The notes under the pieces were generated by a model. It did not search any database and was not told where the DNA came from. It worked only from the letters and a program-made list of their open reading frames with translations. Below are positions 44,291 through 53,960 of a stretch of DNA of 64,000 nucleotides, in pieces. The stretch lies in assembly GCF_008710155.1 (NCBI RefSeq), contig NZ_VYPZ01000004.1, positions 186,001 to 250,000 of the forward strand, written 5' to 3'. Positions within the stretch are counted from its first letter, which is position 1. Each line of letters begins with the position of its first letter. This DNA comes from Sphingobium limneticum. Its GTDB lineage: Bacteria; Pseudomonadota; Alphaproteobacteria; Sphingomonadales; Sphingomonadaceae. Both the position numbers and the translations under genes were made by a program.

Positions 44291-44327
44291 GGGCAGGGGC
44301 GGGCGGCACGATGTCGCCCGCTTGCCC
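44291..44327. terminator. GC-rich hairpin between convergent genes
   Basis: GGGCA...TGCCC outer and GCGGGC...GCCCGC inner arms with an 11-base loop lie between bkdB and the convergent 44330 gene. No T tract is present, so intrinsic termination is uncertain. Confidence 0.4.
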
Positions 44328-44329
44328 AT

Positions 44330-44812
44330 TCAGCGCATAACCGCGCGATAGCTGAGGCGGCCGGCGCGGCCGGGCTGAACCATGTCGGGCAATTGCCAGC
44401 GTATATGGGTCACATCCTCTGCCACGGCGCGGCGCACGCCACCGAGCGGCGTGGGGAGCCATATCTGGTCCAGGCGGCCCCAATGGCTGCCGCCATCGAC
44501 AGACACCATCATCGCCGGATCGCTGATTTCCGGGCGGATGCGGCGCGGCACCGGACGGGTGATGGCGGAATCGCGCAGCGCATGGCTGCCGTCATTGCGC
44601 CAATGGACGATGACGATCAGCGTATCGCCCGGACTGACCCGGTCGGCGCTCGCCAATGTGCGGCGTGCGCGGCCGTTAATGTCGGTCGATACCCGCTCCA
44701 CGAACATCTGCGTGTCGAGGCGCATCGCCGGCTGCGCTGCAGCCACGCCTGTCATGCTGCCCATCGCCATGCCCGCCGCCCCGGCGAGCCTGGCCAAAAG
44801 CCTGCGCGTCAT
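44330..44812 (-). CDS. Exported protein of unknown function (DUF11-like beta domain)
   Basis: 160 residues. Sec signal to about 26 (MAMGSMTGVAAAQ). The rest is a single beta-sandwich domain resembling the bacterial conserved-repeat (DUF11) type: DRVSPGDTLIVIVHWRND and the ITRPVPRRIR segment. It is likely a periplasmic protein; role unknown. The start at 44812 gives the signal peptide, and longer upstream frames do not. Confidence 0.65.
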   Translation of the reverse strand: MTRRLLARLAGAAGMAMGSMTGVAAAQPAMRLDTQMFVERVSTDINGRARRTLASADRVSPGDTLIVIVHWRNDGSHALRDSAITRPVPRRIRPEISDPAMMVSVDGGSHWGRLDQIWLPTPLGGVRRAVAEDVTHIRWQLPDMVQPGRAGRLSYRAVMR

Positions 44813-44976
44813 AGTCTTCCCCGTTCCTTCGTCCCCTTGGCGTCCGGACATAGCAATCGAGCGCAAATATTTGGTTAAGCCGGCCTTTTCCTTATGCACC
44901 GTCCGCTGACGCCCTTTGTAAATTGACGCTGCGCCCCCGGCAGCGCACATCGGGGTGAACGAAAGGGGAATCGGGC

Positions 44977-46131
44977 GTGCCATTGACGGAGTTGCAAGAG
45001 GTCAACCGGCGTCGCGACCGGCTGCTGGCGTCGATCGCGCTGACATCGGGTATCGGCCTCTTGCTGGCGCTGCCCTTCGCGTTACGGGCGGGGGCGGAGT
45101 TTTTCCTGCCGCTGACGGCCGCGCTGGTCGTCGCCATCGCGCTGGTGCCGCTGCTGGAATGGATGGAGCGGCGCGGGCTGCCTTCGGGATTTGCGGCGCT
45201 GATCGCGGTGGTGGGCTTCCTGGTTGTCGCCAATACCGCCTTGGTGCTGATCGTCGTGCCGGCGACCGAATGGTTCGTGATATTGCCGCAGCGCCTGCCG
45301 CAAATTCAGGCGAACCTGGCGCCGCTGATCGACTTTTACGCCAATCTTCAGCGCTTCGTGGATGAAACCGTGCAGATGCTGGCGACCGGCCCGGTGGCGG
45401 CGGCGCAGACGGCCGCGGTGGAGGCGCCACGATCCCTGCTGCAATTTGCCGCCACGTCGGCGCCCTCGGCCATCATCCAGATGGTGTTCGCGCTGCTCAT
45501 CATCTATTTCTTCCTCGCCGGCTGGACCCGGCTGCGGCGGCGCACGATCAACAGCCGGGGCAGTTTCGACGGCGCGATGGCGGTGGCGCGGGTGATCCAG
45601 AATGTGGTCGATGCGACGTCGGCCTATGTCATCACCATCGCGATCATCAACCTGTCGCTGGGCCTGGCCGTGGCGGTCGCCCTGTGGCTGATCGGCATGC
45701 CTTCGCCGCTGATGTGGGGCGGCATCGTGGCGCTGCTCAACTTCGTACCCTATTTCGGGCCGATGCTGGCCGCCGTGCTGTTGGGGCTGGGCGGCCTGAT
45801 GGTGTTCGACGACGTCTATGTCGCGCTGTTGCCGGCCGGATTGCAGGTCGGCTTCCATCTGGTGGAGGCCAATGTCATCACCCCGCTGCTGCTGGGGCGC
45901 CGGCTGACGATGAACCCGCTGCTGATTCTCCTGTCGCTGACCTTTTGGGGGTGGGTATGGGGCACACCCGGCGCGTTGCTGGCGGTGCCGTTGCTGATCA
46001 TCATCCAGACGGTCGTGTCGGCCGCCGGCACCCCGGATATTGCCGGTTTCCTGTTCGAGCAGGGCACGTTGACCGTGTCGCCCCGCAAAGAAAATGACGA
46101 GAAAGATGAAACTGATGTTGCGGACGGTTGA
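44977..46131 (+). CDS. AI-2E family transporter (TqsA/PerM-like)
   Basis: 384 residues with about eight membrane helices. The family signature regions are GGIVALLNFVPYFGPMLAAVLLGL and EANVITPLLLGRRLTMNPL. Members are membrane permeases of unsettled substrate, some exporting AI-2 and others ions or solutes. The start is GTG at 44977 with AAGGGGAA upstream. An acidic tail (ENDEKDETDVADG) closes the protein. It lies before the tRNA-Asp cluster. Confidence 0.85.
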   Translation: MPLTELQEVNRRRDRLLASIALTSGIGLLLALPFALRAGAEFFLPLTAALVVAIALVPLLEWMERRGLPSGFAALIAVVGFLVVANTALVLIVVPATEWFVILPQRLPQIQANLAPLIDFYANLQRFVDETVQMLATGPVAAAQTAAVEAPRSLLQFAATSAPSAIIQMVFALLIIYFFLAGWTRLRRRTINSRGSFDGAMAVARVIQNVVDATSAYVITIAIINLSLGLAVAVALWLIGMPSPLMWGGIVALLNFVPYFGPMLAAVLLGLGGLMVFDDVYVALLPAGLQVGFHLVEANVITPLLLGRRLTMNPLLILLSLTFWGWVWGTPGALLAVPLLIIIQTVVSAAGTPDIAGFLFEQGTLTVSPRKENDEKDETDVADG

Positions 46132-46173
46132 CAGCATCGCAGGACGCTCATAGACGGCGCTTCCACACCAAAC

Positions 46174-46250
46174 GCGGGTGTAGCTCAGTTGGTTAGAGTG
46201 CCGGCCTGTCACGCCGGAGGTCGCGGGTTCGAGCCCCGTCACTCGCGCCA
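46174..46250 (+). tRNA. tRNA-Asp (anticodon GTC), copy 1
   Basis: A 77-base tRNA with acceptor GCGGGTG/CACTCGC, anticodon loop CTGTCAC and encoded 3' GCCA. First of three identical copies. Confidence 0.97.
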
Positions 46251-46331
46251 CTTTCCTTGACCGGAGGGTGGATATGGTGTTCCAGACTGCATCGTCTGGT
46301 GGTTGAAAAACCGCAAAAGATGTCGCCCTGC

Positions 46332-46408
46332 GCGGGTGTAGCTCAGTTGGTTAGAGTGCCGGCCTGTCACGCCGGAGGTCGCGGGTTCGAGCCCCGTCAC
46401 TCGCGCCA
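46332..46408 (+). tRNA. tRNA-Asp (anticodon GTC), copy 2
   Basis: Identical to copy 1. The 81-base spacer before it and the 79-base spacer after it resemble each other (both begin CTTCCTTGACCGG after an initial C), showing tandem duplication of a unit of about 157 bases. Confidence 0.97.
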
Positions 46409-46487
46409 CCTTCCTTGACCGGAAGGTGATTTTCCCAGATATTGCATCATCTGGCGGCTTTTGAGCCGATAAGGATGCAGCGCCTAC

Positions 46488-46564
46488 GCGGGTGTAGCTC
46501 AGTTGGTTAGAGTGCCGGCCTGTCACGCCGGAGGTCGCGGGTTCGAGCCCCGTCACTCGCGCCA
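46488..46564 (+). tRNA. tRNA-Asp (anticodon GTC), copy 3
   Basis: Identical to copies 1 and 2, ending with encoded CCA. Followed by the convergent end of the DUF2842 gene. Confidence 0.97.
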
Positions 46565-46592
46565 CCGCTTCTATGAAGCGGTGGGAATATGT

Positions 46593-46829
46593 TCAGCGCC
46601 AGCGCCCGGTTTCCATCCAGGCCAGCAGCCGCCGCAGCGGCAAGACCCAGATCCACACGATCCCCAGCACGACATAGACCGGCACCTGCGCCCACATCGG
46701 CAACGCGCCGATCAGGCCGGACAGGCTGCCCACCATGATAGCCCACAACGCGATCAGCGTGACGATGGCCAGCATGCCCACAGGCTTGCGCCAGCTGGGC
46801 TGATGATAATGGCGCGGGTCGATGCTCAC
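46593..46829 (-). CDS. DUF2842 small membrane protein
   Basis: 78 residues. It begins MSIDPRHYHQPSWRKPVGML and has two membrane helices (about 18-38 and 45-66), ending in basic residues, as in the alphaproteobacterial DUF2842 family of unknown role. The start is GTG at 46829, overlapping the upstream stop as GTGA, so it is translationally coupled to the cyclo-ligase gene. Confidence 0.8.
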   Translation of the reverse strand: MSIDPRHYHQPSWRKPVGMLAIVTLIALWAIMVGSLSGLIGALPMWAQVPVYVVLGIVWIWVLPLRRLLAWMETGRWR

Positions 46830-47413
46830 AGGCCCGGTCCTTCGATCAGTTCGACTTCGGTCATGATGATGTCCAGCGGCAGATCCCACGGATCGGCAGG
46901 CACCGCGTCCAGTTCCTGCGCGGACCAGGCGATGCCCACGCGCAGCGCGTCGGGGAAGCGGGCGAAGGCGCGGTCATAATAGCCGCCCCCCTGGCCCAGC
47001 CGGTTCATCGCCCGGTCGAAACCGACCAACGGGGCGATGATGACGTCGGGCGCGACCGGCCCGTCCTTGGGTTCGGGATGGCTGGTGCGGAACAGGCCGG
47101 GCACCAGATGATCCTCCGGCTCCCAGGGCAGGAAATCCATGCTGCCCAGCCGGTCGAGTACGCGCGGCAACGCCACGACCTTGCCCATCGCCTGCAACTG
47201 TCCGGCCATGCGCTGGGCCGGTGCCTCGTCATCCAGGCCCATATAGAGCGCCACGACCGCGGCATCGGCGATCCGGCGGGCCAGTGGGGAGGGGACGACC
47301 TTGAACGCCAGTCGATGCGCCAGCGGGTCCAGCGTGGCGACGAAGCCGCTGCGTCGTTGCCGGGCGATGGCGCGCAGGCTGTTCTTGTCGGCGGCGGGTG
47401 TCTCGTCGCTCAT
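46826..47413 (-). CDS. 5-formyltetrahydrofolate cyclo-ligase
   Basis: 195 residues. The signatures LGQGGGYYDRAFARF near 138-152 and the N-terminal K/R-rich ATP-site helix (SLRAIARQRRSGF) are present. The enzyme converts 5-formyl-THF to methenyl-THF using ATP. Its position just downstream of 6S RNA and zapA is the conserved arrangement of proteobacteria. Confidence 0.92.
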   Translation of the reverse strand: MSDETPAADKNSLRAIARQRRSGFVATLDPLAHRLAFKVVPSPLARRIADAAVVALYMGLDDEAPAQRMAGQLQAMGKVVALPRVLDRLGSMDFLPWEPEDHLVPGLFRTSHPEPKDGPVAPDVIIAPLVGFDRAMNRLGQGGGYYDRAFARFPDALRVGIAWSAQELDAVPADPWDLPLDIIMTEVELIEGPGL

Positions 47414-47448
47414 GATGACCTTATCGGATCGGAAGAGGGGTTGGGGAG

Positions 47449-47613
47449 GGTGACGGGACCGCCTCGGCCGTGTGCTGGAATATCCTCTGACGCCTCAACG
47501 TCAGGTGGGGACCATGTAGAACGGGCCGGAGCCCGCCCAGGGACAGCCCCCTTGGATGTGATTATCGCCTCAGGGATGTTCGCTAAAGCTCGTACCGCGC
47601 AGTACCCGTCACC
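47449..47613 (-). ncRNA. ssrS: 6S RNA
   Basis: About 165 nt between zapA and the cyclo-ligase gene, the standard 6S location. The ends pair as a closing stem (GGTGACGGG at 47449-47457 with CCCGTCACC at 47605-47613), and the interior forms a long imperfect hairpin with a large central bulge (CGTTCTAC / AGGATATTCC regions) imitating an open promoter. Known role: binds housekeeping RNA polymerase and dampens transcription in stationary phase. Confidence 0.8.
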
Positions 47614-47620
47614 GATCAAT

Positions 47621-47956
47621 CTAGGCGTTGTCGGCCCGGCCGGCAAGTCGTTCGCGCAGCTTTTCTATGCGCCCGGCCAAAGCCTCGATCGCCTGAACGC
47701 TTGGTTCGTCGTCGCCGTCCAATTGCAACCGGGCCTGTCGGCCGGCATTGTCCCGCTTCAATTCGTTCAGTTCGTCGGCCAGGAACAGCGCAGCGAACAG
47801 CAGGGTGCGCACCTCCGTCAGACCCGGCGTGCTTTGCTGGGCGACCCGCGCCTTATCCTCGATCAGGCTTGCCAGATGCGCCAGATGCGCTTCCTCGCCA
47901 TCGCGGCAGCGGATTTGATAATGGCGGCTGGCGATCACCAAATTCGTTTCAGCCAT
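47621..47956 (-). CDS. zapA: Cell division protein ZapA
   Basis: 111 residues. N-terminal beta strands (NLVIASRHYQIRCRDGEEAHLAHL) and a C-terminal coiled coil (ADELNELKRDNAG..., VQAIEALAGRIEKLRERL) match ZapA, which bundles FtsZ. AAAGGG stands 7 bases before the ATG at 47956, preferred over the ATG at 47962. The start overlaps the upstream small gene by 8 bases. Confidence 0.88.
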   Translation of the reverse strand: MAETNLVIASRHYQIRCRDGEEAHLAHLASLIEDKARVAQQSTPGLTEVRTLLFAALFLADELNELKRDNAGRQARLQLDGDDEPSVQAIEALAGRIEKLRERLAGRADNA

Positions 47957-48137
47957 GGGCATGCCCTTTCAGCGTGTCGATAAGATCGTCCAGCGAGCGC
48001 AGCGCGGCGCGCGCGGCTTTCTGGTCCACGGCGGGGAGGGGATCGGCCGGGGCTATCAGACCCGCCACATCCTGTTCAAGCCGGCTCACAGCACGCTCCA
48101 GCGTGCCGATCGCCTGCATCATGCGGTCGCTTGCCAT
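47949..48137 (-). CDS. Small coiled-coil protein upstream of zapA
   Basis: 62 residues: MASDRMMQAIGTLERAVSRL, an amphipathic helix, a short Pro linker (PADPLPAVDQ) and a second helix ARAALRSLDDLIDTLKG. It overlaps zapA by 8 bases and so is likely co-expressed. It looks like the small hypothetical gene often found between tkt and zapA in sphingomonads; a role in division is only suggested. Confidence 0.65.
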   Translation of the reverse strand: MASDRMMQAIGTLERAVSRLEQDVAGLIAPADPLPAVDQKAARAALRSLDDLIDTLKGHAHG

Positions 48138-48317
48138 CGCCCATCCATAGCGAAAGAAAAGGCCCTGCAAAAGCGCTCTTTGGGGCAGCTGACCCCGCTC
48201 TTGGCACCCGTGCGGTTGACGCATGGGGCTTGACGCGACAAAGGGGGCGCGATCTCGACTCGCCTGCATGCGCGCGGGCGCCGTCCTTTGCCACGTTCAG
48301 GAAAGACGCCAGCCCAG

Positions 48318-50279
48318 ATGACCGTTTCCGAAAAGTCGCTCGCCAACGCCATCCGGGCGCTGTCCATGGACGCCGTACAGGCCGCCAATAGCGGCCATCC
48401 GGGCATGCCGATGGGCATGGCCGATGTGGCGACCGTGTTGTTCGGCGATTATCTGAAGTTCGACCCGACCCAGCCCAAATGGGCCGACCGCGACCGTTTC
48501 GTCCTGTCGGCCGGCCATGGGTCGATGCTGATCTATTCGCTGCTGCACCTGACCGGCTATGCTCGTCCGACCATCGAGGACATCGCCAATTTCCGCCAGC
48601 TGCACAGCCCGTGCGCCGGCCACCCCGAGAATTTCGAGCTGGCAGGCGTGGAGGCCACGACCGGTCCGCTGGGTTCGGGCCTGGCCACCGCCGTCGGCAT
48701 GGCGATTGCCGAGCGTCACCTGAACGCGCAGTTCGGCGACGATCTGGTCGATCACCGCACCTGGGTGATCGCGGGCGACGGCTGCCTGATGGAAGGCATC
48801 AACCATGAAGCCATCGGTCTGGCCGGTCACCTGAACCTGGGTCGCCTGATCGTGCTGTGGGACGATAACAAGATCACCATCGACGGCGCCGTCGACCTGT
48901 CGAGCAGCGAAGATGTGCTGGCCCGCTATGCCGCGACCGGCTGGCATGTCGTGTCGTGCGACGGCCATGACGTCGCCGACGTCCGCCGCGCACTGGCCGA
49001 AGCGGTTGCCGACAGCCGCCCCTCGATCGTCGCCTGCGCGACCAAGATCGGCTATGGCGCGCCGAACAAGGCCGGCACGTCGGGTGTTCACGGCTCGGCG
49101 CTCGGCACGGATGAAGTCGCCGCCGCGCGCGAGTTTCTTGGCTGGACCGCCGAACCGTTCGTCATCCCGGCCGACATTGCCGACGCGTGGAAGGCCATCG
49201 GCGCCAAGGGCCGCGACGTTCGCGCCGCCTGGGAAGGTCGCCTTGCAAGCAACGAGAAGGCGGCGGAATTTACCCGCCGGATGGCTGGCGAACTGCCCGC
49301 CGACTTCTCGCTGGAAACCTATATCGACAGCCTGATCGCCAATCCGCAGAAGGTCGCGACCCGCAAGGCGAGCGAGCTGGCCCTCGGTGCCATCAACGAT
49401 CTGTTGCCCGAAACGCTGGGCGGCTCGGCCGACCTGACCGGTTCGAACAACACCAAGACCAAGTCGACCGGTCCGCTGACCAAGGACGATTATTCGGGTC
49501 GTTACGTCTATTATGGCATCCGCGAATTCGGCATGGCCTGCGCGATGAACGGCATGGCGCTGCACGGCGGCGTGATCCCCTATGGCGGCACCTTCCTGGT
49601 CTTCTCCGACTATATGCGCGGCGGCATCCGTCTCGCCGCGCTTCAGCAGCAGCGCGTCATTCACGTCCTGACTCATGACTCGATCGGTCTGGGTGAAGAC
49701 GGCCCGACCCATCAGCCGATCGAGCATGTCATGTCGATGCGCATGATCCCGAACCTGGACGTCTATCGCCCGGCCGACATCGTCGAAACGGCGGAATGCT
49801 GGGAACTGGCGCTGAAGGATGCGACCGGCCCGTCGGTGCTGGCGCTGACCCGCCAGAACCTGCCGCAGCTGCGCACGGAAAAGAGCGAAAATCTGTCGGC
49901 CAAGGGCGCCTATCGCCTGGTCGCCGCCACCGCCGCGCGCAAGGTTGTGATCCTTGCCACCGGCTCGGAAGTCGAAATCGCGGTCAACACCGCCAAAACT
50001 CTGGAAGATCAGGGCATCGGCACCGACGTCGTCTCCGTCCCCAGCTTCGCCCATTTCGATGCGCAAGACGCGGCGTACAAGGCCGACATCCTGCCTGCCG
50101 ATGTACTGCGCGTCTCGATCGAGGCGGGCACGACCTTCGGCTGGGAACGCTATACCGGCCTTGACGGCCTGCGCTTCGGCATCGACGGCTTCGGCGCGTC
50201 GGCCCCGGCCGAAGACCTTTACGATCATTTCGGCCTGACCGCCGCCAAGATCGCGCCGCAGATCGCGGCTGCTCTCTAA
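48318..50279 (+). CDS. tkt: Transketolase
   Basis: 653 residues. Thiamine diphosphate motif GDGCLMEGINHEAIGLAGHL...WDDNKITIDG near 153-190, N-terminal ANSGHPGMPMG, and the C-terminal VPSFAHFDAQD region are complete. It exchanges two-carbon units in the pentose phosphate pathway. Start at 48318 fits homologues. It is the first gene of the tkt-gap-pgk run, with divergent 48138 zapA-side genes. Codon use is strongly biased, as expected for high expression. Confidence 0.96.
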   Translation: MTVSEKSLANAIRALSMDAVQAANSGHPGMPMGMADVATVLFGDYLKFDPTQPKWADRDRFVLSAGHGSMLIYSLLHLTGYARPTIEDIANFRQLHSPCAGHPENFELAGVEATTGPLGSGLATAVGMAIAERHLNAQFGDDLVDHRTWVIAGDGCLMEGINHEAIGLAGHLNLGRLIVLWDDNKITIDGAVDLSSSEDVLARYAATGWHVVSCDGHDVADVRRALAEAVADSRPSIVACATKIGYGAPNKAGTSGVHGSALGTDEVAAAREFLGWTAEPFVIPADIADAWKAIGAKGRDVRAAWEGRLASNEKAAEFTRRMAGELPADFSLETYIDSLIANPQKVATRKASELALGAINDLLPETLGGSADLTGSNNTKTKSTGPLTKDDYSGRYVYYGIREFGMACAMNGMALHGGVIPYGGTFLVFSDYMRGGIRLAALQQQRVIHVLTHDSIGLGEDGPTHQPIEHVMSMRMIPNLDVYRPADIVETAECWELALKDATGPSVLALTRQNLPQLRTEKSENLSAKGAYRLVAATAARKVVILATGSEVEIAVNTAKTLEDQGIGTDVVSVPSFAHFDAQDAAYKADILPADVLRVSIEAGTTFGWERYTGLDGLRFGIDGFGASAPAEDLYDHFGLTAAKIAPQIAAAL

Positions 50280-50286
50280 ACCGCTT

Positions 50287-50314
50287 GCGCGCGCCGCCGG
50301 TTGGTGGCGCGCGC
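50287..50314. other. GC hairpin between tkt and gap
   Basis: Perfect 9-base arms GCGCGCGCC and GGCGCGCGC with a 10-base loop, no T tract. It may slow polymerase or protect the upstream mRNA end rather than terminate. Confidence 0.4.
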
Positions 50315-50361
50315 TGGCGGAGACCCTATAACCGAACAACACACCCCAGGAGGCTAGTGCA

Positions 50362-51372
50362 GTGGCAACGAAGGTAGCAATTAACGGTTTTGGACGTATC
50401 GGCCGCCTGGTGGCGCGCGCCATTCTTTCGCGCACCGACCATGATCTGGAACTGGTCAGCATCAACGATCTGGGCGACGTCAAATCCAACGCCCTGCTGT
50501 TCAAGCGTGACAGCGTCCATGGCAATTGGGCCGGCGACGTCAGCGTGGACGGCGATTTGCTGGTCGTCGATGGCAAGAAGATCAAGGTGACGGCCGAGCG
50601 CGATCCCGCCAACCTGCCGCACGCAGCCCTGGGCGTCGAAATCGCCCTGGAATGCACCGGCATCTTCACCACGAAGGACAAGGCAAGCGCGCACCTGGCC
50701 GCCGGCGCCAAGCGCGTGATCATTTCCGCGCCGGGCACCAATGTCGATCGCACCGTCGTGTTTGGCGTCAACCATGACGCGCTGACCGCCGACGACATCG
50801 TCATTTCGAACGCCAGCTGCACCACCAACTGCCTGGCCCCGCTCGCCAAGGTGCTGAACGATGCGATCGGCATCGAAAGCGGCTTCATGACGACGATCCA
50901 CAGCTACACCAACGACCAGAATACGCTGGATCAGCTGCATAGCGACATGCGCCGCGCCCGCGCCGCTGCCCTGTCGCAGATCCCGACCTCGACCGGCGCC
51001 GCCCGCGCGGTGGGTGAGGTTCTGCCCGAATTGAAGGGCAAGCTGGACGGATCGTCGATCCGCGTGCCGACCCCGAACGTTTCGGTCGTTGACCTCAAGT
51101 TCATTCCCAAGCGCCCGACCACGAAGGACGAGGTCAACAGCCTGCTCAAGGCTGCGTCGGAATCCGGCCCGCTCAAGGGCGTGCTGGGCTATTCGGACGA
51201 ACCCTTGGTATCGATCGACTATAATGGCGATCCGCGCAGCTCGACCGTCGACAGCCTGGAAACGGCCGTGGTCGACGGCAAGCTGGTCCGCGTGCTCAGC
51301 TGGTACGACAATGAATGGGGCTTCTCGAACCGCATGATCGACACCACCGGCGTCGTCGCGAAGTTCCTGTAA
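50362..51372 (+). CDS. gap: Glyceraldehyde-3-phosphate dehydrogenase, type I
   Basis: 336 residues. N-terminal NAD-binding loop [13 protein letters not shown], catalytic Cys C153 in [12 protein letters not shown], and [13 protein letters not shown] at the end. The start is GTG at 50362 with AGGAGG 8 bases upstream. It interconverts GAP and 1,3-bisphosphoglycerate. It lies between tkt and pgk and ends with its own terminator, so pgk may also be transcribed separately. Confidence 0.97.
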   Translation: MATKVAINGFGRIGRLVARAILSRTDHDLELVSINDLGDVKSNALLFKRDSVHGNWAGDVSVDGDLLVVDGKKIKVTAERDPANLPHAALGVEIALECTGIFTTKDKASAHLAAGAKRVIISAPGTNVDRTVVFGVNHDALTADDIVISNASCTTNCLAPLAKVLNDAIGIESGFMTTIHSYTNDQNTLDQLHSDMRRARAAALSQIPTSTGAARAVGEVLPELKGKLDGSSIRVPTPNVSVVDLKFIPKRPTTKDEVNSLLKAASESGPLKGVLGYSDEPLVSIDYNGDPRSSTVDSLETAVVDGKLVRVLSWYDNEWGFSNRMIDTTGVVAKFL

Positions 51373-51383
51373 GACAAAGGTTG

Positions 51384-51410
51384 AAGGGCAGGCGAAAGTC
51401 TGCCCTTTCT
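51384..51410 (+). terminator. Terminator after gap
   Basis: AAGGGCAG (51384-51391), loop of 8, CTGCCCTT (51400-51407), then TCT. A palindromic repeat follows immediately. Confidence 0.65.
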
Positions 51411-51493
51411 CGTCATCCCAGCGAATGCTGGGATCTCGCTTTCTTCCTCGGCGTGGGAAGGGGAGGGAGATCCCAGCCTTCGCTGGGATGACG
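51411..51493. repeat. Bipartite palindromic repeat (family B)
   Basis: Outer arms CGTCATCCCAGC (51411-51422) and GCTGGGATGACG (51482-51493) are perfect; each half is a hairpin around GAAT or CTTC. It sits between gap and pgk and ends 24 bases before the pgk start. Confidence 0.85.
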
Positions 51494-51517
51494 TCTATTC
51501 AGATTAGGGGAAGATAT

Positions 51518-52720
51518 ATGACCAAACCCTTCAAGACGCTCGACGATATGGGCGACATCACCGGCAAGATCGTGCTGGTGCGCGAAGATCTGAACGTGCC
51601 CATGCAGGACGGTTCGGTCAGCGACGATACCCGCCTGCGCGCAGCGATGCCGACCGTGCTGGAACTGGCCGATCGCGGCGCAAAGGTGCTGATCCTCGCC
51701 CATTTCGGTCGCCCTAAGGGGCAGAAGAACCCGGAATTTTCGCTGTCGAAGATCACCCGTCCGTTGACGCAGGTGCTGGGCCGCGACGTGCAGTTCATTC
51801 CCGACTGCCAAGGTGAAGCAGCGACGGACGGCATCGCCGTGATGCGCAACGGCGACATCGCGATCCTGGAAAATACCCGTTTCCATCCCGGCGAGGAAAA
51901 GAACGACCCGGCATTGGTCGATGCGATCGCCGCCATCGGCGACCTCTATGTCAACGACGCCTTTTCCGCCGCGCACCGCGCCCATGCCTCGACCGAGGGA
52001 CTGGCGCACAAGCTGCCGTCCTTCGCGGGTCGTTCGATGGAAAAGGAACTGGACGCACTTCAGGCGGCGCTCGGCGAACCGGTGAAGCCGGTGGCCGCCG
52101 TCGTGGGCGGCGCGAAGGTGTCGACCAAGCTCGATGTTCTCAATAATCTCGTCACGCAGGTCGATCATCTGATCATCGGTGGCGGCATGGCCAACACCTT
52201 CCTCTATGCCCGCGGCGTCGATATCGGCAAGTCGCTGTGCGAGAAGGATCTGGCCGAAACCGCCGAAGCGATCTTCGACAAAGCGGAAGCTGCCGGCTGC
52301 ATCATCCACCTGCCCTATGACGTCGTCGTGGCGAAGGAATTTGCCGCCAACCCGCCCAGCTTGCGCACCTGCAACGTGCATGAAGTCGCGGAAGACGAAA
52401 TGATCCTGGACGTCGGCCCGGCTGCTGTCGAGGCGCTGGGCGATGCGCTCAAGAACTGCCGGACCTTGGTGTGGAACGGCCCGCTCGGCGCGTTCGAGAT
52501 CGCGCCGTTCGACGCGGCGACCGTTGCGCTGGCGAAGACGGCGGCCGCACTGACCAAGGAAGGTCAGCTGACGTCGGTGGCTGGCGGCGGTGATACGGTC
52601 GCGGCGCTGAACCATGCGGGCGTGGGCAGCGATTTCAGCTTCATTTCGACCGCTGGCGGTGCCTTCCTGGAATGGATGGAAGGCAAGGAACTGCCGGGTG
52701 TGAAGGCGCTGTTCGTCTAA
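51518..52720 (+). CDS. pgk: Phosphoglycerate kinase
   Basis: 400 residues. Signatures: [12 protein letters not shown] near 21-32, [23 protein letters not shown] and the C-terminal [13 protein letters not shown] (nucleotide loop). It makes ATP from 1,3-bisphosphoglycerate. The ATG at 51518 follows AGGGGAAG; reading further up would translate the palindromic repeat. It converges with an MFS gene 19 bases away. Confidence 0.97.
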   Translation: MTKPFKTLDDMGDITGKIVLVREDLNVPMQDGSVSDDTRLRAAMPTVLELADRGAKVLILAHFGRPKGQKNPEFSLSKITRPLTQVLGRDVQFIPDCQGEAATDGIAVMRNGDIAILENTRFHPGEEKNDPALVDAIAAIGDLYVNDAFSAAHRAHASTEGLAHKLPSFAGRSMEKELDALQAALGEPVKPVAAVVGGAKVSTKLDVLNNLVTQVDHLIIGGGMANTFLYARGVDIGKSLCEKDLAETAEAIFDKAEAAGCIIHLPYDVVVAKEFAANPPSLRTCNVHEVAEDEMILDVGPAAVEALGDALKNCRTLVWNGPLGAFEIAPFDAATVALAKTAAALTKEGQLTSVAGGGDTVAALNHAGVGSDFSFISTAGGAFLEWMEGKELPGVKALFV

Positions 52721-52739
52721 ATTGCAATCGGCAGGGGCG

Positions 52740-53960
52740 TCAGCGTGTGAGGCTGGCGCCCCGGTCGAACAACAGGAAGGCGAGGGTGGCGACGCCGCCG
52801 ATCGCCGCACCGGCCAGCGCGCTGGCACTCCAGCCGCCCGCTTCATAGGTGACAGAGCCGATCACCGATCCCAAAGCGCCGACCAGGAACATCACCGTCA
52901 CATAGGCCGCGTTGATCCGTCCGCGCGCATGGGGATCGAGCGAGAAGATCAGCTTCTGCCCGGTGATCTGGCTCATCTGCACCGCGCCGTCGATCAGCAC
53001 CGCCATGATGGTGAAGCCGATCAGGCTGCCCGCCGCCACGGTCCAGTCGGCCAGCAGAAAGCCCGCCGTAAGCCCCGCCAGTCCGATCAGCGAAGCGGGA
53101 CGGGTCAGGCGGCGATCCGCCATCCATCCCGCAACCGGCGCCACCAGCGCGCCGCCGGCCCCTGCCAGAGCAAAGGCGCCGATGCCGGCATGGCCCAGAT
53201 GAAATTCGTGGATCAATGCGAGCGGCGCGGCGGTCCAGAACAGGTTGAAGGCCGCGAACATCGCCGCCTGATAGAAAGCGCGCATCCGCACGACGCGATG
53301 CACGACCAGTTGCGAGAAGGTCGACGCCAACACCTGCCCATAATGCATGCCGCCCTTGGGCTGGCGCTTGGGGCAGGCGGCGAGCAGCGCGATGCCGACC
53401 ATCGCCATCACGATCGCCGACACGATGAAGGTCGCGCGCCAGCCGACCGATCCGGCCAGGAAATTGGCGACCGGGCGGGACAGCATGATCCCGAACAGCA
53501 GGCCGCTCATCACCGTACCGACCACGCGCCCCTGCTTTTCCGGGCTGGCGAGGTGAGAGGCGAGGGGGACCAGCACCTGCGCGCCGGTCGCGCCCACGCC
53601 GGTCAGGATCGATGCGACCAGAAAGCTGGTGGGACCGGATGAAAAGGCGATGGCGAGGCAGCCGATGATCGTCGCCACGATCGAGGTCAGCACGATCCGC
53701 CGATTTTCGAACAGGTCGGCCAGCGGCACGACCAGAAACAGGCCGACGCCATAGCCCAGCTGCGTCAACGTGGTGATGAGTCCCGCCACGCTGGCCGACA
53801 TGCCGATTTCCGGCCCGATCACGTCGATCAGCGTCTGCGCATAATAGAGATTGGCGACCATCACGCCGCATCCGACGGCCATCAACAGGATGGCGAGGGG
53901 GGAGAGGTCGGCGGGCTTGGCGGCGGCGATGCTGGTCATGCCGTGCCCTATGGGTTCCAT
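52740..53960 (-). CDS. MFS transporter
   Basis: 406 residues with twelve predicted membrane helices. Signature MFS loop residues appear in PLADLFENRRIVLTS after TM2 and in AGWMADRRLTRPAS after TM8. It resembles the sugar-efflux/aromatic-compound branch of drug:H+ antiporters. The substrate is not readable. AAAGG 7 bases before the ATG at 53960 supports the start. Between it and the aldolase (53961-54184) nothing else is seen. Confidence 0.85.
   Translation of the reverse strand: MEPIGHGMTSIAAAKPADLSPLAILLMAVGCGVMVANLYYAQTLIDVIGPEIGMSASVAGLITTLTQLGYGVGLFLVVPLADLFENRRIVLTSIVATIIGCLAIAFSSGPTSFLVASILTGVGATGAQVLVPLASHLASPEKQGRVVGTVMSGLLFGIMLSRPVANFLAGSVGWRATFIVSAIVMAMVGIALLAACPKRQPKGGMHYGQVLASTFSQLVVHRVVRMRAFYQAAMFAAFNLFWTAAPLALIHEFHLGHAGIGAFALAGAGGALVAPVAGWMADRRLTRPASLIGLAGLTAGFLLADWTVAAGSLIGFTIMAVLIDGAVQMSQITGQKLIFSLDPHARGRINAAYVTVMFLVGALGSVIGSVTYEAGGWSASALAGAAIGGVATLAFLLFDRGASLTR

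Noticed and set aside
48297-50888. 863-codon open frame antisense to tkt and gap
   Set aside because: Strong codon bias of tkt/gap leaves the antisense frame open; no protein family is recognisable.
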